Below are positions 1 through 7,369 of a DNA stretch of 15,270 bases, in pieces. Both the position numbers and the translations under genes were made by a program. A model generated the notes under the pieces. The model made no database searches. It was given only the letters and a program-made list of their open reading frames with translations, and had not been told where the DNA came from. Numbering within the stretch: position 1 is the stretch's first letter; each line of letters starts with the position of its first letter. The stretch is from a bacterium ADurb.Bin374 (lineage in GTDB: Bacteria > Riflebacteria > Ozemobacteria > Ozemobacterales > Ozemobacteraceae): positions 1-15,270 of the forward strand of contig MWAR01000280.1 in the NCBI GenBank assembly GCA_002068715.1, read 5' to 3'.

Positions 1-350
1 TGATCTCGCCTCGAAAGCCCGTCCACCGCACTCAGTTGATCGAAGCCGCACTGACCCGCGACCGCGCCGACGCATTGCGGCGCGTCGATCATCTGGCGAC
101 GAGGTTCGTCGCCGGCATGCCCGACGTCTGGCAGATGCCCGTCGTCAGCCTGCCCCTCCTGGACGATACGGGGAAGCCGATTTTCGTCATCAGGCCGGTG
201 ACCTCCGAGAATGCGATGACCGCCGACTTCTTCCGGATGGATCCCGGGCAGTTGTCGCAACTCACGTCGCAGATCGAACATCTCGATGACGCCGGAATGC
301 TGCTGTATGACGTCACTCCCAAGCCTCCGGCGACAATCGAATGGGAATGA
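1..350 (+). CDS. guaA: GMP synthase, C-terminal end (partial)
   Basis: This is the last 115 residues of an open frame that enters from the left edge (frame begins at base 3). GMP synthase converts XMP to GMP using glutamine-derived ammonia and ATP in the cytoplasm. The visible part is the C-terminal dimerisation domain. It contains WQMPVVSLPLL, then VIRPVTSENAMTADF, and ends in the family hallmark KPPATIEWE directly before the stop. The N-terminal amidotransferase and the ATP-pyrophosphatase domain lie outside the window. The internal TTG at base 36 is not the start. The TGA stop overlaps the first codons of pyrC, so this purine gene appears to head, or sit inside, the pyrimidine operon. The identity is nearly certain because the C-terminal peptide is so characteristic. 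Confidence 0.95.
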   Translation, partial: ISPRKPVHRTQLIEAALTRDRADALRRVDHLATRFVAGMPDVWQMPVVSLPLLDDTGKPIFVIRPVTSENAMTADFFRMDPGQLSQLTSQIEHLDDAGMLLYDVTPKPPATIEWE

Positions 351-1651
351 GCGGCATGCTGATCCGAAACGCCCGCTGGCTCGACGAGAACGGGGAGATC
401 CGCTCCGGATCGATCCGCATCCAGGGCTCGGCCATCCGCTCGCTGAGCGGGGACGCGCCGACGCCCGATGCCGGTGACGAAACATTCGATGCCGCCGGCC
501 TCCTCGCCCTTCCCGGCATGATCGACGCGCACACGCATTTTCGTGAACCTGGCGGCTGCCGCAAGGAAGGCATCTCCAATGGGAGCCACGCCGCCATCGC
601 CGGTGGCGTGACCACCGTCCTCGACATGCCCAACAACCGGCCGGCCTGCTCGACGCCCGCACGGCTCGAAGCGAAGAAGGCCCTGTTCCGCCGCAAGTGC
701 TCGACGAACTGGGGCCTCCACATCCTCGCCTCCACCACCGCGCCGGTTCCGGAGGCGATCGCCTCGGCGAAAGTGTTCATGTCGCCCTCGGGCCAGGCGC
801 ACCCCGTCCTCACCGTGGATGAGCTGGCCGCGATCTTCGCCAGGTATCCCCGGGTGACGATCCACGCGGAAGACGCCTCGGAGTTCCCGCAGGGCGCCGA
901 TCTGCCCCACCATCTCGCGAGGCCGCGTTCGGCTATAGTGACAGCTTTGCAAAAGATCGAGACGGCCTACGGGAAGCTCGACGCAGGTCGGAGACCGCGC
1001 CTGTCGGTCTGCCACCTGTCGACGCGTGAAGAACTCGACTGGCTGAGAACCGCGAAACGCCGCGGCTGGGACATCTGGGGCGAAACCTGCCCGCAGTATC
1101 TGTTCTTCACGCAGTCCGACCAGGAACGCGTGGGCTCCATGCTGCAAGTGAACCCGCCGCTCCGGACCGGGGAAGACCGTGATGCGCTTCTGGAAGCCCT
1201 GAACGACGGAACGATCGACTACGTCTCGACCGACCACGCCCCGCATCTGCCGGGCGAAAAGGCCTCCGAACGGCCGCCGTCGGGCATCGCCTCGGTCGAG
1301 TGGCTCCTGCCGCTGCTGTCGTGCCTCGCGGACAGGGGCTCGATCAGCTGGAAGCGCCTTCTTCAGCTTGCCTGCGCGAATCCGGCGCGGTGCTTCGACA
1401 TTCCGCTCCGGAACGGCATCAAGCCGGGGAATGCCGCCGACATCGTCTTCGTCTCGGCGGCCGGCGCCTATATTCCCAACCGGAAAATCGTCACCCGGGC
1501 GCAGGCCAATCCGTACGCGGGCTTCACGTTCACCCGCCGTGTCGAGGCCGTGCTGCTGAATGGAACGTGGGCTTACAAAAAAGGAATATATAATACAAAT
1601 TCTATTATTTCACGGGAGGTGTATGAACAGTTCCAAGCGGATCGTCGTTGA
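347..1651 (+). CDS. pyrC: Dihydroorotase
   Basis: Dihydroorotase cyclises carbamoyl-aspartate to dihydroorotate, the third step of UMP synthesis. It is a zinc amidohydrolase. Visible signatures are the metal-binding HTHFREPG near residue 62, a possible carboxylated lysine in AKVFMSPSG, metal histidines in IHAED and CHLSTREEL, ETCPQYLFFT, and VNPPLRT followed by STDHAPH, whose aspartate (about 296) is the catalytic base. About 434 residues is normal for a type I-like enzyme. Three ATGs are possible (341, 347, 356). I choose 347 because it makes an ATGA overlap with the guaA stop, the pattern used repeatedly in this operon. The last 30 or so codons (from about 1570) are AT-rich and lie past the usual domain end. 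The 3' end overlaps pyrE by 29 bases, so the tail also carries the pyrE ribosome-binding site. Confidence 0.95.
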   Translation: MSGMLIRNARWLDENGEIRSGSIRIQGSAIRSLSGDAPTPDAGDETFDAAGLLALPGMIDAHTHFREPGGCRKEGISNGSHAAIAGGVTTVLDMPNNRPACSTPARLEAKKALFRRKCSTNWGLHILASTTAPVPEAIASAKVFMSPSGQAHPVLTVDELAAIFARYPRVTIHAEDASEFPQGADLPHHLARPRSAIVTALQKIETAYGKLDAGRRPRLSVCHLSTREELDWLRTAKRRGWDIWGETCPQYLFFTQSDQERVGSMLQVNPPLRTGEDRDALLEALNDGTIDYVSTDHAPHLPGEKASERPPSGIASVEWLLPLLSCLADRGSISWKRLLQLACANPARCFDIPLRNGIKPGNAADIVFVSAAGAYIPNRKIVTRAQANPYAGFTFTRRVEAVLLNGTWAYKKGIYNTNSIISREVYEQFQADRR

Positions 1652-2231
1652 GTTCCTGATCGAATGCGGCGCCTTGAAGTTCGGCGAGTTCAGGCTGAAG
1701 TCCGGCAGGATATCCCCGTTCTTCATCAACATCGGCTGCGTCAGTTCGGGCAAACGCCTGGATTTCCTCGGCGACTCCCTGGCACAGGCCATCCATGCGG
1801 AGTTTCCCGGCGTGAGCCTCCTGTTCGGGCCGGCCTACAAGGGCATCTCGCTCGCCACGGCCGTTGCCGGCGCTTACTGGCGGCGTTACGGCAAAGATCT
1901 CGCCGTCTGCTTCGACCGCAAGGAAGCGAAAGATCACGGCGAGGGCGGCAATATGATCGGCACGATTCCCTCGCCCACCGACGAGATCGTCATCATCGAC
2001 GACGTGCTGAGCGACGGGGCGACAAAAGTCGTCGCTATACAATCGATCGAACGGGCCTTCAAGGTGAAACCCGTCGGCGTGACGATCGCGGTCAACCGCG
2101 CCCCGAAATCCGCTTCGGTTCCGTTCAGGGCCGTTTCCCTGATAGACCTCGGCGATATCCGCGACTATCTGTCCGAAACCGGCGACGCCCGTGCAGGCGT
2201 CGTACAGACATTCTGGGAGGCCGCATCATGA
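1623..2231 (+). CDS. pyrE: Orotate phosphoribosyltransferase
   Basis: This enzyme adds phosphoribose from PRPP to orotate, giving OMP. The 202-residue protein begins MNSSKRIVVEFLIECGALKF. It shows the N-terminal substrate region SGRISPFFINIG, FGPAYKGISLATAVA, the flexible catalytic loop DRKEAKDHGEGG with its lysine and histidine, and the PRPP-binding motif IVIIDDVLSDGATK. Longer starts exist in frame (1560), but the ATG at 1623 is preceded by GGGAGGT at 1614-1620, a clear Shine-Dalgarno, and gives the normal family length. The start lies inside the 3' end of pyrC in another frame. The stop overlaps the pyrF start in an ATGA at 2228-2231, implying translational coupling. Confidence 0.95.
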   Translation: MNSSKRIVVEFLIECGALKFGEFRLKSGRISPFFINIGCVSSGKRLDFLGDSLAQAIHAEFPGVSLLFGPAYKGISLATAVAGAYWRRYGKDLAVCFDRKEAKDHGEGGNMIGTIPSPTDEIVIIDDVLSDGATKVVAIQSIERAFKVKPVGVTIAVNRAPKSASVPFRAVSLIDLGDIRDYLSETGDARAGVVQTFWEAAS

Positions 2232-2923
2232 AGAAGATCTTTCGCGTCATTCCGTCTCTCGACTGCACCGATCTCGATCGGGCGGTCAAACTCGTCGGGC
2301 AGGTCGACCGGTCCGAGCTGGTGTACGGCTACAAGATCGGCTTCGCCCTGGGTCTCGCCTTCGGCATACCCGCGACAGTCAGGGCGATCAGGGCGGTCTC
2401 GAGCAAGCCGATCATCTACGATCACCAGAAGGGCGGAACCGACATTCCGGATACCGCGCCCCTGTTCGCCGACGTGATGAGCAAAGGAGGCGTCGACGAG
2501 GCGATTCTATTTCCGCTGACGGGGCCCGAAACGATGAAGGCCTGGATCGCGGCCCTCAAGGAGCGGTCGATCAAGGTCATCGTCGGCAGCATCATGACGC
2601 ACAAAGGCTATCTGATGTCGGAAGGCGGATTCATCCCGGATGCGGCCGTGAAAACGATCTTCGAGACGGCGAAAAAAGAAGGGGTGAACTCCTTCGTCGT
2701 GCCCCTGACCAAGCCCGAAAAAACCGAAGAACTCCTCTCGCACGGCAACTTCGACCCCGACACGGAGTTCTATTCCCCGGGTCTTGGGCATCAGAAGGGC
2801 GATGCCGCCAGGTTCGGGTTCATCAAACGGCACTACCTCATCGTCGGCCGGAGCCTCTTGAACGCGGATGATCCGATGAAATGGATCCAGTCTCTCGAAA
2901 AGGATCTGAACACGATCGTATGA
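2228..2923 (+). CDS. pyrF: Orotidine 5'-phosphate decarboxylase, variant active-site loop
   Basis: This is the final UMP-forming step, decarboxylation of OMP. The 231-residue protein fits a single TIM barrel. The first strand carries SLDCTD (D12) and the second YKIGF (K36), both expected of the family. The phosphate-binding end IVGRSLLNADDP is also typical. The third strand is odd. The classical Asp-x-Lys-x-x-Asp-Ile-Pro tetrad segment reads YDHQKGGTDIPDT here (D65, K68, D72), so the spacing is Asp-x2-Lys-x3-Asp. The operon position between pyrE and pyrB supports the function despite the altered spacing. The gene is fused to both neighbours by ATGA overlaps (2228-2231 and 2920-2923). A longer frame begins upstream at 1664, but that part overlaps pyrE and is spurious. 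Confidence 0.88.
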   Translation: MKKIFRVIPSLDCTDLDRAVKLVGQVDRSELVYGYKIGFALGLAFGIPATVRAIRAVSSKPIIYDHQKGGTDIPDTAPLFADVMSKGGVDEAILFPLTGPETMKAWIAALKERSIKVIVGSIMTHKGYLMSEGGFIPDAAVKTIFETAKKEGVNSFVVPLTKPEKTEELLSHGNFDPDTEFYSPGLGHQKGDAARFGFIKRHYLIVGRSLLNADDPMKWIQSLEKDLNTIV

Positions 2924-3843
2924 AAAAAGACTTGATCTCGATCGAAGATTTGAACAAACAGAAACTGGTTCAGTATCTGAATCTGGCCGCGAAGATGGAG
3001 AGTCTGCCGGACGCGGAAAAGCGAACCATGTTGGCTGGAAAGATCCTTGCCGTCCTGTTCTTCGAGCCAAGTACCAGGACCCGCCTGAGCTTCGAGGCGG
3101 CCATGCAGAGGCTGGGCGGTTCGGTCATCGGATTTTCCGAATCGAACGGCTCTTCGATCAGCAAAGGCGAAACGGTCAAGGACACGATCTGCACGGTCGA
3201 AAACTACTCCGACGCCATCGCCATTCGCCATCCCAAAGAAGGAACGGCCCGCCTCGCAGCCGAAGCGAGCCGGATTCCGGTCATCAATGGCGGCGATGGC
3301 GCGAACCAGCATCCGACCCAGACGCTTCTGGACCTGTACACGATCCAGAAGATCCGGGGAAAATTCGACGGCCTGAACATCGCCATGGCTGGCGACCTGA
3401 AATACTCTCGCACCATTCATTCCCTCTTCCAGGCTCTCGCGAAGTTCGACAACGTCCACGTCCATCTCGTTTCGCCCGAAAGCCTGAAGCTCCCCGATCA
3501 CATCAAGCAGAGCATCGAGGGAAGAACCATCACCTGGCACGAGGACGGCAATTTCGTCGATTCGGTCAAGACCTGCGATATTCTCTACATGACCCGCATT
3601 CAGCGCGAGCGGTTTCCCGACGCCCTCGAATACGAGAAGGTCAAGGATTCGTTCTGCGTCGACCGGATCCTGCTGAAGCACGCGCAACCGCATCTCAAGA
3701 TCCTCCATCCCTTGCCCCGCGTGAACGAGATCCACCCCGACGTCGACTCCACGCCATTCGCCGGCTATTTCGAACAGGTGAGGAACGGCCTCATCATGCG
3801 CCAGGCGATCCTGTTCCATCTGATCGGAGGCTCGAACAAATGA
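2920..3843 (+). CDS. pyrB: Aspartate carbamoyltransferase catalytic subunit
   Basis: This subunit condenses carbamoyl phosphate with aspartate, the committed step of pyrimidine synthesis. The 307-residue length is typical for the catalytic chain. Visible motifs are the carbamoyl-phosphate loop FFEPSTRTRLSFE (about residues 47-59), SISKGET with the active-site lysine donated to the neighbouring subunit, DAIAIRHP, the HPTQTLLDLYTI helix, and HPLPRVNEI near the C-terminus. The start at 2920 is chosen because it forms ATGA with the pyrF stop and gives the normal N-terminus MKKDLISIEDL. The upstream in-frame ATG at 2881 lies inside pyrF. The following pyrI gene points to a regulated holoenzyme of catalytic trimers and regulatory dimers. 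Confidence 0.97.
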   Translation: MKKDLISIEDLNKQKLVQYLNLAAKMESLPDAEKRTMLAGKILAVLFFEPSTRTRLSFEAAMQRLGGSVIGFSESNGSSISKGETVKDTICTVENYSDAIAIRHPKEGTARLAAEASRIPVINGGDGANQHPTQTLLDLYTIQKIRGKFDGLNIAMAGDLKYSRTIHSLFQALAKFDNVHVHLVSPESLKLPDHIKQSIEGRTITWHEDGNFVDSVKTCDILYMTRIQRERFPDALEYEKVKDSFCVDRILLKHAQPHLKILHPLPRVNEIHPDVDSTPFAGYFEQVRNGLIMRQAILFHLIGGSNK

Positions 3844-4328
3844 CCAGCGCCAACATGCTCCTCATCCCGAAGATCGAGAACGGGATCGTCATCGACCACA
3901 TTCCCGCAGGCCTGGGAAGCGAGATTCTGCACATCCTTTCCTGCCATCCGGAGCTCGCTGGAACACCCATCACCTTCGGGCTCAACTACCAGAGCAGGCG
4001 CCTCGGCAGGAAAGACCTGATCAAGCTCCAGATCACCGACCTTCCGCCCAGGTTCCTGAGCCATCTCTCGATCATCGCTCCGGGCGTCACCGTCAAGTGC
4101 ATCAAGGACTTCAAGGTGGACCGCAAAATAGTTCTCGACCCTCCAGAAATCATCGAGGGAATCCTCACGTGCCCGAATCCGAACTGCGTCACCAACTTCG
4201 AGCGTCATGTGAAGACCAGCTTCCATTGCATGGAAAAGTCGCCCATAAGCTTTCGATGCAACTTCTGCGAACGCCTCTTCGCCGTCGACGAACTCGAACC
4301 CACCCTCCAACCCCGCGAACCAGCTTGA
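3840..4328 (+). CDS. pyrI: Aspartate carbamoyltransferase regulatory subunit
   Basis: The regulatory chain binds nucleotide effectors (CTP/UTP inhibition and ATP activation in studied homologues) and clamps catalytic trimers together through a zinc site. The 162-residue protein has the allosteric N-domain, with IENGIVIDHIPAG, and a C-terminal zinc domain whose four cysteines are visible in LTCPNPNC and FRCNFC. The start overlaps the pyrB stop in an ATGA. PyrI is patchily distributed in bacteria and common in archaea, so its presence is mildly informative about lineage. The stop at 4328 is followed by the only sizeable gap in the operon. Confidence 0.96.
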   Translation: MTSANMLLIPKIENGIVIDHIPAGLGSEILHILSCHPELAGTPITFGLNYQSRRLGRKDLIKLQITDLPPRFLSHLSIIAPGVTVKCIKDFKVDRKIVLDPPEIIEGILTCPNPNCVTNFERHVKTSFHCMEKSPISFRCNFCERLFAVDELEPTLQPREPA

Positions 4329-4342
4329 AATGTATGCAGAGC

Positions 4343-4467
4343 GATCCGCAGATTACGCAGATGACACAGATTTGCCGATTCAGAAAATGGTTTTATATAT
4401 ATTTTATGTTACTTTTTCAGATATGATTTCGTGCCCTCATCTGCGCAATCTGCGCCATCTGCGGATA
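4343..4467. repeat. Inverted pair of short tandem CGCAGAT-type repeats between pyrI and pyrD
   Basis: The left arm (4343-4371) is built from 9-base steps ending in CAGAT: CCGCAGAT, then CGCAGAT, then CACAGAT. The right arm (4439-4467) is its reverse complement in the same three steps, with only a few mismatches. The arms can pair over about 28 bases around a 67-base AT-rich loop (TTTATATATATTTTATG inside). From memory, this resembles dispersed intergenic repeats seen in many unrelated bacterial genomes, possibly small non-autonomous elements. In the transcript it would be a strong hairpin between pyrI and pyrD, perhaps protecting mRNA ends or tuning expression. There is no T-run after the right arm, so it is not a standard terminator. 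The AT-rich loop might hold a weak promoter (TTGCCG at 4372, TATATA about 16 bases later), but I am not confident of that. Confidence 0.75.
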
Positions 4468-4496
4468 TTCTATTCTTCGATCCTCGAGGATTTCCT

Positions 4497-5432
4497 ATGA
4501 ATACGAACCCACTCACCGTAAAAATGGCCGGTCTCGAACTGGCGTCACCGCTCGTGCTGTCGTCGGGAATTCTCGGTATATCGGCCTCTTCACTCGGTCT
4601 GGCGGCGCGAAACGGCGCCGGCGCCGTGACCTCGAAATCGTGCGGTCTGTCGGAGCGGTCAGGCCACAAATGCCCGACCGTTCTGCCGTTCGAGCACGGC
4701 ATCCTGAACGCCGTCGGCCTCTCGAATCCCGGCGTGGACGTCATGGCGCAGGAAATATCCGAGTATCGGAAGAGGTTCGGCAGCCAGGCTCCCGTCATCG
4801 CCTCGATCTTCGGCGCTTCCGTCGAGGAGTTCGGCGAGGTTGCCGAGCGCATTGCCGCCGCCCGGCCCGACATGATCGAAGTGAACGTCTCGTGCCCTAA
4901 TGTGGCGTCGGAGTTCGGACAGCCGTTCGGGGCCGATCCGGCCGCATGCGCGCGCATCACGTCCCTGGTCAGGAAGAAGGTCGGAAAGATCCCCCTCTCG
5001 ATCAAGCTTACCTCGTCGTGCGCCTCGATCGGCACGGTGGCGAAGGTCTGCGAGGACAACGGAGCGGATGCGATCACGGCGATCAACTCGATCGGGCCAG
5101 GCATGCTGATCGACCTGAATGTCAGGAAGCCTGTTCTTTCGAACAGGACGGGCGGCGTTTCCGGAGCCTGCATTCTGCCCATCGCCGTCAGGTGCGTCTG
5201 GGACATCTACCGGTCCGTGAAAATACCGATCATCGGCGGCGGCGGCGTGATGCAGGCCTCGGACGCCCTGCAACTGATCATGGCCGGTGCATCGGCCGTC
5301 GGCATCGGCTCGGCCGTATACAAGCCAGGACTGGCGGTGTTCAACCGGATCAACGGGGGAATCATGCAATATATCAACAGCAATTCTATACAATCGTTTT
5401 CATCACTCGTCGGAGCAGCCCATGTCGCATAA
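4497..5432 (+). CDS. pyrD: Dihydroorotate dehydrogenase, class 1B catalytic subunit
   Basis: This FMN flavoprotein oxidises dihydroorotate to orotate. The 311-residue protein has PLVLSSGILG at its N-terminus, TSKSCG (a candidate for the FMN-contacting lysine), FEHGILNAVGLSNPG, NVSCPN (N130, C133, N135), in which the catalytic base is cysteine as in class 1 enzymes rather than serine, and the C-terminal FMN phosphate site IPIIGGGGV followed by GIGSAV. With pyrK immediately downstream, it should be the NAD-linked class 1B type, which is cytoplasmic. I use ATG 4497, preceded by CGAGGA. An in-frame GTG at 4431 would read through the right arm of the inverted repeat and adds a non-family extension. 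The stop overlaps pyrK by 11 bases. Confidence 0.95.
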   Translation: MNTNPLTVKMAGLELASPLVLSSGILGISASSLGLAARNGAGAVTSKSCGLSERSGHKCPTVLPFEHGILNAVGLSNPGVDVMAQEISEYRKRFGSQAPVIASIFGASVEEFGEVAERIAAARPDMIEVNVSCPNVASEFGQPFGADPAACARITSLVRKKVGKIPLSIKLTSSCASIGTVAKVCEDNGADAITAINSIGPGMLIDLNVRKPVLSNRTGGVSGACILPIAVRCVWDIYRSVKIPIIGGGGVMQASDALQLIMAGASAVGIGSAVYKPGLAVFNRINGGIMQYINSNSIQSFSSLVGAAHVA

Positions 5433-6201
5433 CATGCAAACATTTCGAATCACGGATATCGTCGCCCATCACGACGGCTTGAAAAGCTTCTACGTCGAAC
5501 GGCCGTTCACCATCAAGCCGGGCCAGTTCGTGACGGTGTGGCTCCCCGGCATCGACGAGAAGCCGTTTTCCGTCTCGGACATGACAGCCGATCATCTCGA
5601 GATAACGGTCAAGGCCGTCGGCCCGTTCACGAAAGAGCTCATGAACCGCCGGAAAGGCGAGTATATCGGCCTGCGCGGCCCCTTCGGCAAAGGCTTTGCC
5701 CTGAAGGACAACACCCTGCTGGTCGGCGGCGGCATCGGCATGGCCCCGCTCCGGTTCCTGGCCCGCGCTCTCGGGGAAAGCGGCAAGCGGTTCCGCCTGA
5801 TTTTCGGCGTCCGCACCGCCGCCGACCTTCCTTTCCAGGAATACTACCGTTCCCTTCCCGGATGCACGATCGTCTCAGAAGATGGCTCCATCGGAAACAA
5901 AGGTCTGGTCACACAGTTCATGGACCCGATCATGGAAGAGGCCCAGATCCGCCACATCAGCGCCGCAGGCCCCGAACGCATGCTGATGGCCGTGCGCGAT
6001 TTTTCCGCGTCACGTCACATCCCGTACGAACTGTCGTTCGAGCGCTACATGAAGTGCGGCATCGGCATCTGCGGCCAATGCTGCATGGACGGCTCCGGCC
6101 TGCGCCTCTGCGTCGACGGCCCCGTCCTCACCGCGAAAAAACTCGCCCCCATCACCGAAATCGGCCTCCCCCACCGCACCGCCTCCGGCCGGCGGCCGTA
6201 A
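5422..6201 (+). CDS. pyrK: Dihydroorotate dehydrogenase electron-transfer subunit
   Basis: PyrK carries FAD and a [2Fe-2S] cluster and passes electrons from PyrD to NAD. The 259-residue protein begins MSHNMQTFRITDIV. It has the ferredoxin-reductase-like FAD motif EKPFSVSD (about 46-53), GPFGKGF, the nucleotide-binding LLVGGGIGMAPL (99-110), and a cysteine cluster near the C-terminus, KCGIGICGQC then LRLC (C212, C217, C220, C230), matching the iron-sulfur ligand pattern. An additional cysteine (C221) lies next to the third ligand. The start at 5422 overlaps the pyrD stop by 11 bases and has GGAG upstream. An alternative ATG at 5434 would remove the overlap. It is the last gene of the operon. 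I see no hairpin-plus-T-run terminator in the 150 bases after it. Confidence 0.94.
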   Translation: MSHNMQTFRITDIVAHHDGLKSFYVERPFTIKPGQFVTVWLPGIDEKPFSVSDMTADHLEITVKAVGPFTKELMNRRKGEYIGLRGPFGKGFALKDNTLLVGGGIGMAPLRFLARALGESGKRFRLIFGVRTAADLPFQEYYRSLPGCTIVSEDGSIGNKGLVTQFMDPIMEEAQIRHISAAGPERMLMAVRDFSASRHIPYELSFERYMKCGIGICGQCCMDGSGLRLCVDGPVLTAKKLAPITEIGLPHRTASGRRP

Positions 6202-6253
6202 TGCCCCACAGAAACGTCCTCATCAATCACTTGGTTACAGAGCACCCGCCCAA

Positions 6254-6326
6254 TTCGAACAACTGAAACTCGTGGCTTGATTTAGGGGGAGCATTACAGG
6301 CGTTCCACTGCATTGCACTGTTATTT
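6254..6326 (-). repeat. Candidate short integron attC-like site downstream of the HEPN gene
   Basis: Read on the minus strand, 30 bases after the HEPN gene stop, there is an R''-like box AAATAAC (6320-6326), a 5-base spacer AGTGC, and an arm AATGCAGTGGAACGCC. This left half closely matches the reverse complement of the half-site upstream of the same gene (7370-7399) and has one extra base relative to it, as expected for an L'' arm. The possible right end is GTTCGAA (6254-6260), of the GTTCG form seen at the other sites here, preceded by CCACGAGTTTCAGTT. Pairing between the two halves is weak, so the right half may be diverged or the site may be truncated at the join with the pyr operon. The rest of 6202-6355 shows nothing else. 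Confidence 0.4.
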
Positions 6327-6355
6327 TTGTCCAATTTACCTGGCTCCAGGAATTT

Positions 6356-7366
6356 TTAGCTTTCCCTTTTTTCAATCCTATTAAAGAATCGTGTCTCACT
6401 AAACATCAAGGAATCTGAGTTATTCATAATTAAGGATTGAATTGTTGAAACGATCAATTGAAAACCATTGTTTACAACTTCAAAATATGGAACCTGAATA
6501 TTGGAAGAAAAATGGTCATCAAAATCACTCATCAATGGGTGAGGAAGAAGAAGCTCACCGTGAACAAGTTTGTTGCGCCACTTATAAATCTCGTCAAGGA
6601 CATTTTTTATTGGTTTTTCAACCTTCGCATTGAAATGCTGAATAACCCGCTTCTTTAACAGAGAGATTGGAATCCCCCCACCAAATAGGGCTTCAACGGC
6701 ATAGGTAACCAACAGACTCAGCTCCGGCCTAAAATGGGAATAGTCAGAATATGATAATCTAATTAGAACATTTAAAGCTTTTCCCGCACTCTTTGAAGGA
6801 AGATTCGATGGCGAAGTGTCAATCGACTTGTACCATTTCTGAACAGCCTCCAAATCAATGAAGGTGATCGGAAATATTGAGCCTTGTATCAATGATCTTG
6901 AAAATTCATAAGAACTAAGGTTGGGCACCTCAATTGAATCCATGTCTTCAATATTCAGTGAAATTAAACTTAATGAGCCAGGAAGGGAAAGGTTCATCAA
7001 AAGAAATATCTCGTGCAAATATAGTAGGAGAAAGAATCGAGCCACTCTCTCAACAACAGCTTGGGATTCTTCTTTTCTTTCTAATTTTACTAAAACCCGG
7101 TAATTCTTGCTCTCTTCCTTGCCTATAACGTGCTCTATCATTGTTTCAAAAGGAAAAGTGATTTGTCCCCTTCTAACAAAAATCTCTTTTCCTAGCCGAA
7201 TGGCTTCAGCGATTTCGTAATCCTTGTGATTAGCTCTTAAGAATTCAATATTGGCAATTGCCATTTTTTCAAAATTTCCGGGCCATGTTGAGACGTAATT
7301 CTCAGCTTCATTAAGCGGAGAGTATTTTAAATTCACGGTAATAGGATGGATGTGCTCAATTTTCAT
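6356..7366 (-). CDS. HEPN-motif protein of unknown function (possible ApeA-like RNase)
   Basis: I do not recognise this 336-residue protein as a named family. Near the C-terminus it has helices ending in YKWRNKLVHG, in which R264 and H269 form the R-x4-H signature of HEPN ribonuclease domains. The segment before it (ELSLLVTYAVEALFGG, then LLKKRVIQHFN) resembles the helical lead-in of the ApeA-like HEPN domain. No membrane segment or signal peptide is evident, although about residues 107-130 are hydrophobic. HEPN proteins commonly act in anti-phage abortive infection or toxin systems, so a defence role is plausible but inferred. The gene is clearly more AT-rich than the pyr operon and is on the other strand, which supports horizontal origin. 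The ATG lies only 4 bases from the attC-like R' box, so a normal Shine-Dalgarno is missing. If real, translation may be leaderless or depend on sequence in the recombination site. Confidence 0.8.
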   Translation of the reverse strand: MKIEHIHPITVNLKYSPLNEAENYVSTWPGNFEKMAIANIEFLRANHKDYEIAEAIRLGKEIFVRRGQITFPFETMIEHVIGKEESKNYRVLVKLERKEESQAVVERVARFFLLLYLHEIFLLMNLSLPGSLSLISLNIEDMDSIEVPNLSSYEFSRSLIQGSIFPITFIDLEAVQKWYKSIDTSPSNLPSKSAGKALNVLIRLSYSDYSHFRPELSLLVTYAVEALFGGGIPISLLKKRVIQHFNAKVEKPIKNVLDEIYKWRNKLVHGELLLPHPLMSDFDDHFSSNIQVPYFEVVNNGFQLIVSTIQSLIMNNSDSLMFSETRFFNRIEKRES

Positions 7367-7369
7367 AAA

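Noticed and set aside
89..1246. Long minus-strand open frame (385 codons) opposite guaA and pyrC
   Set aside because: It is a shadow of a GC-rich coding region. The plus-strand genes have clear family motifs and this frame has none.
1664..2220. N-terminal extension of the pyrF frame
   Set aside because: It overlaps pyrE in another frame, is arginine-rich and motif-free, and the ATGA start at 2228 gives the normal length.
4343..4467. CRISPR array
   Set aside because: The repeat steps are only 9 bases with 1-2 base differences, are inverted in two groups, and have no spacers.
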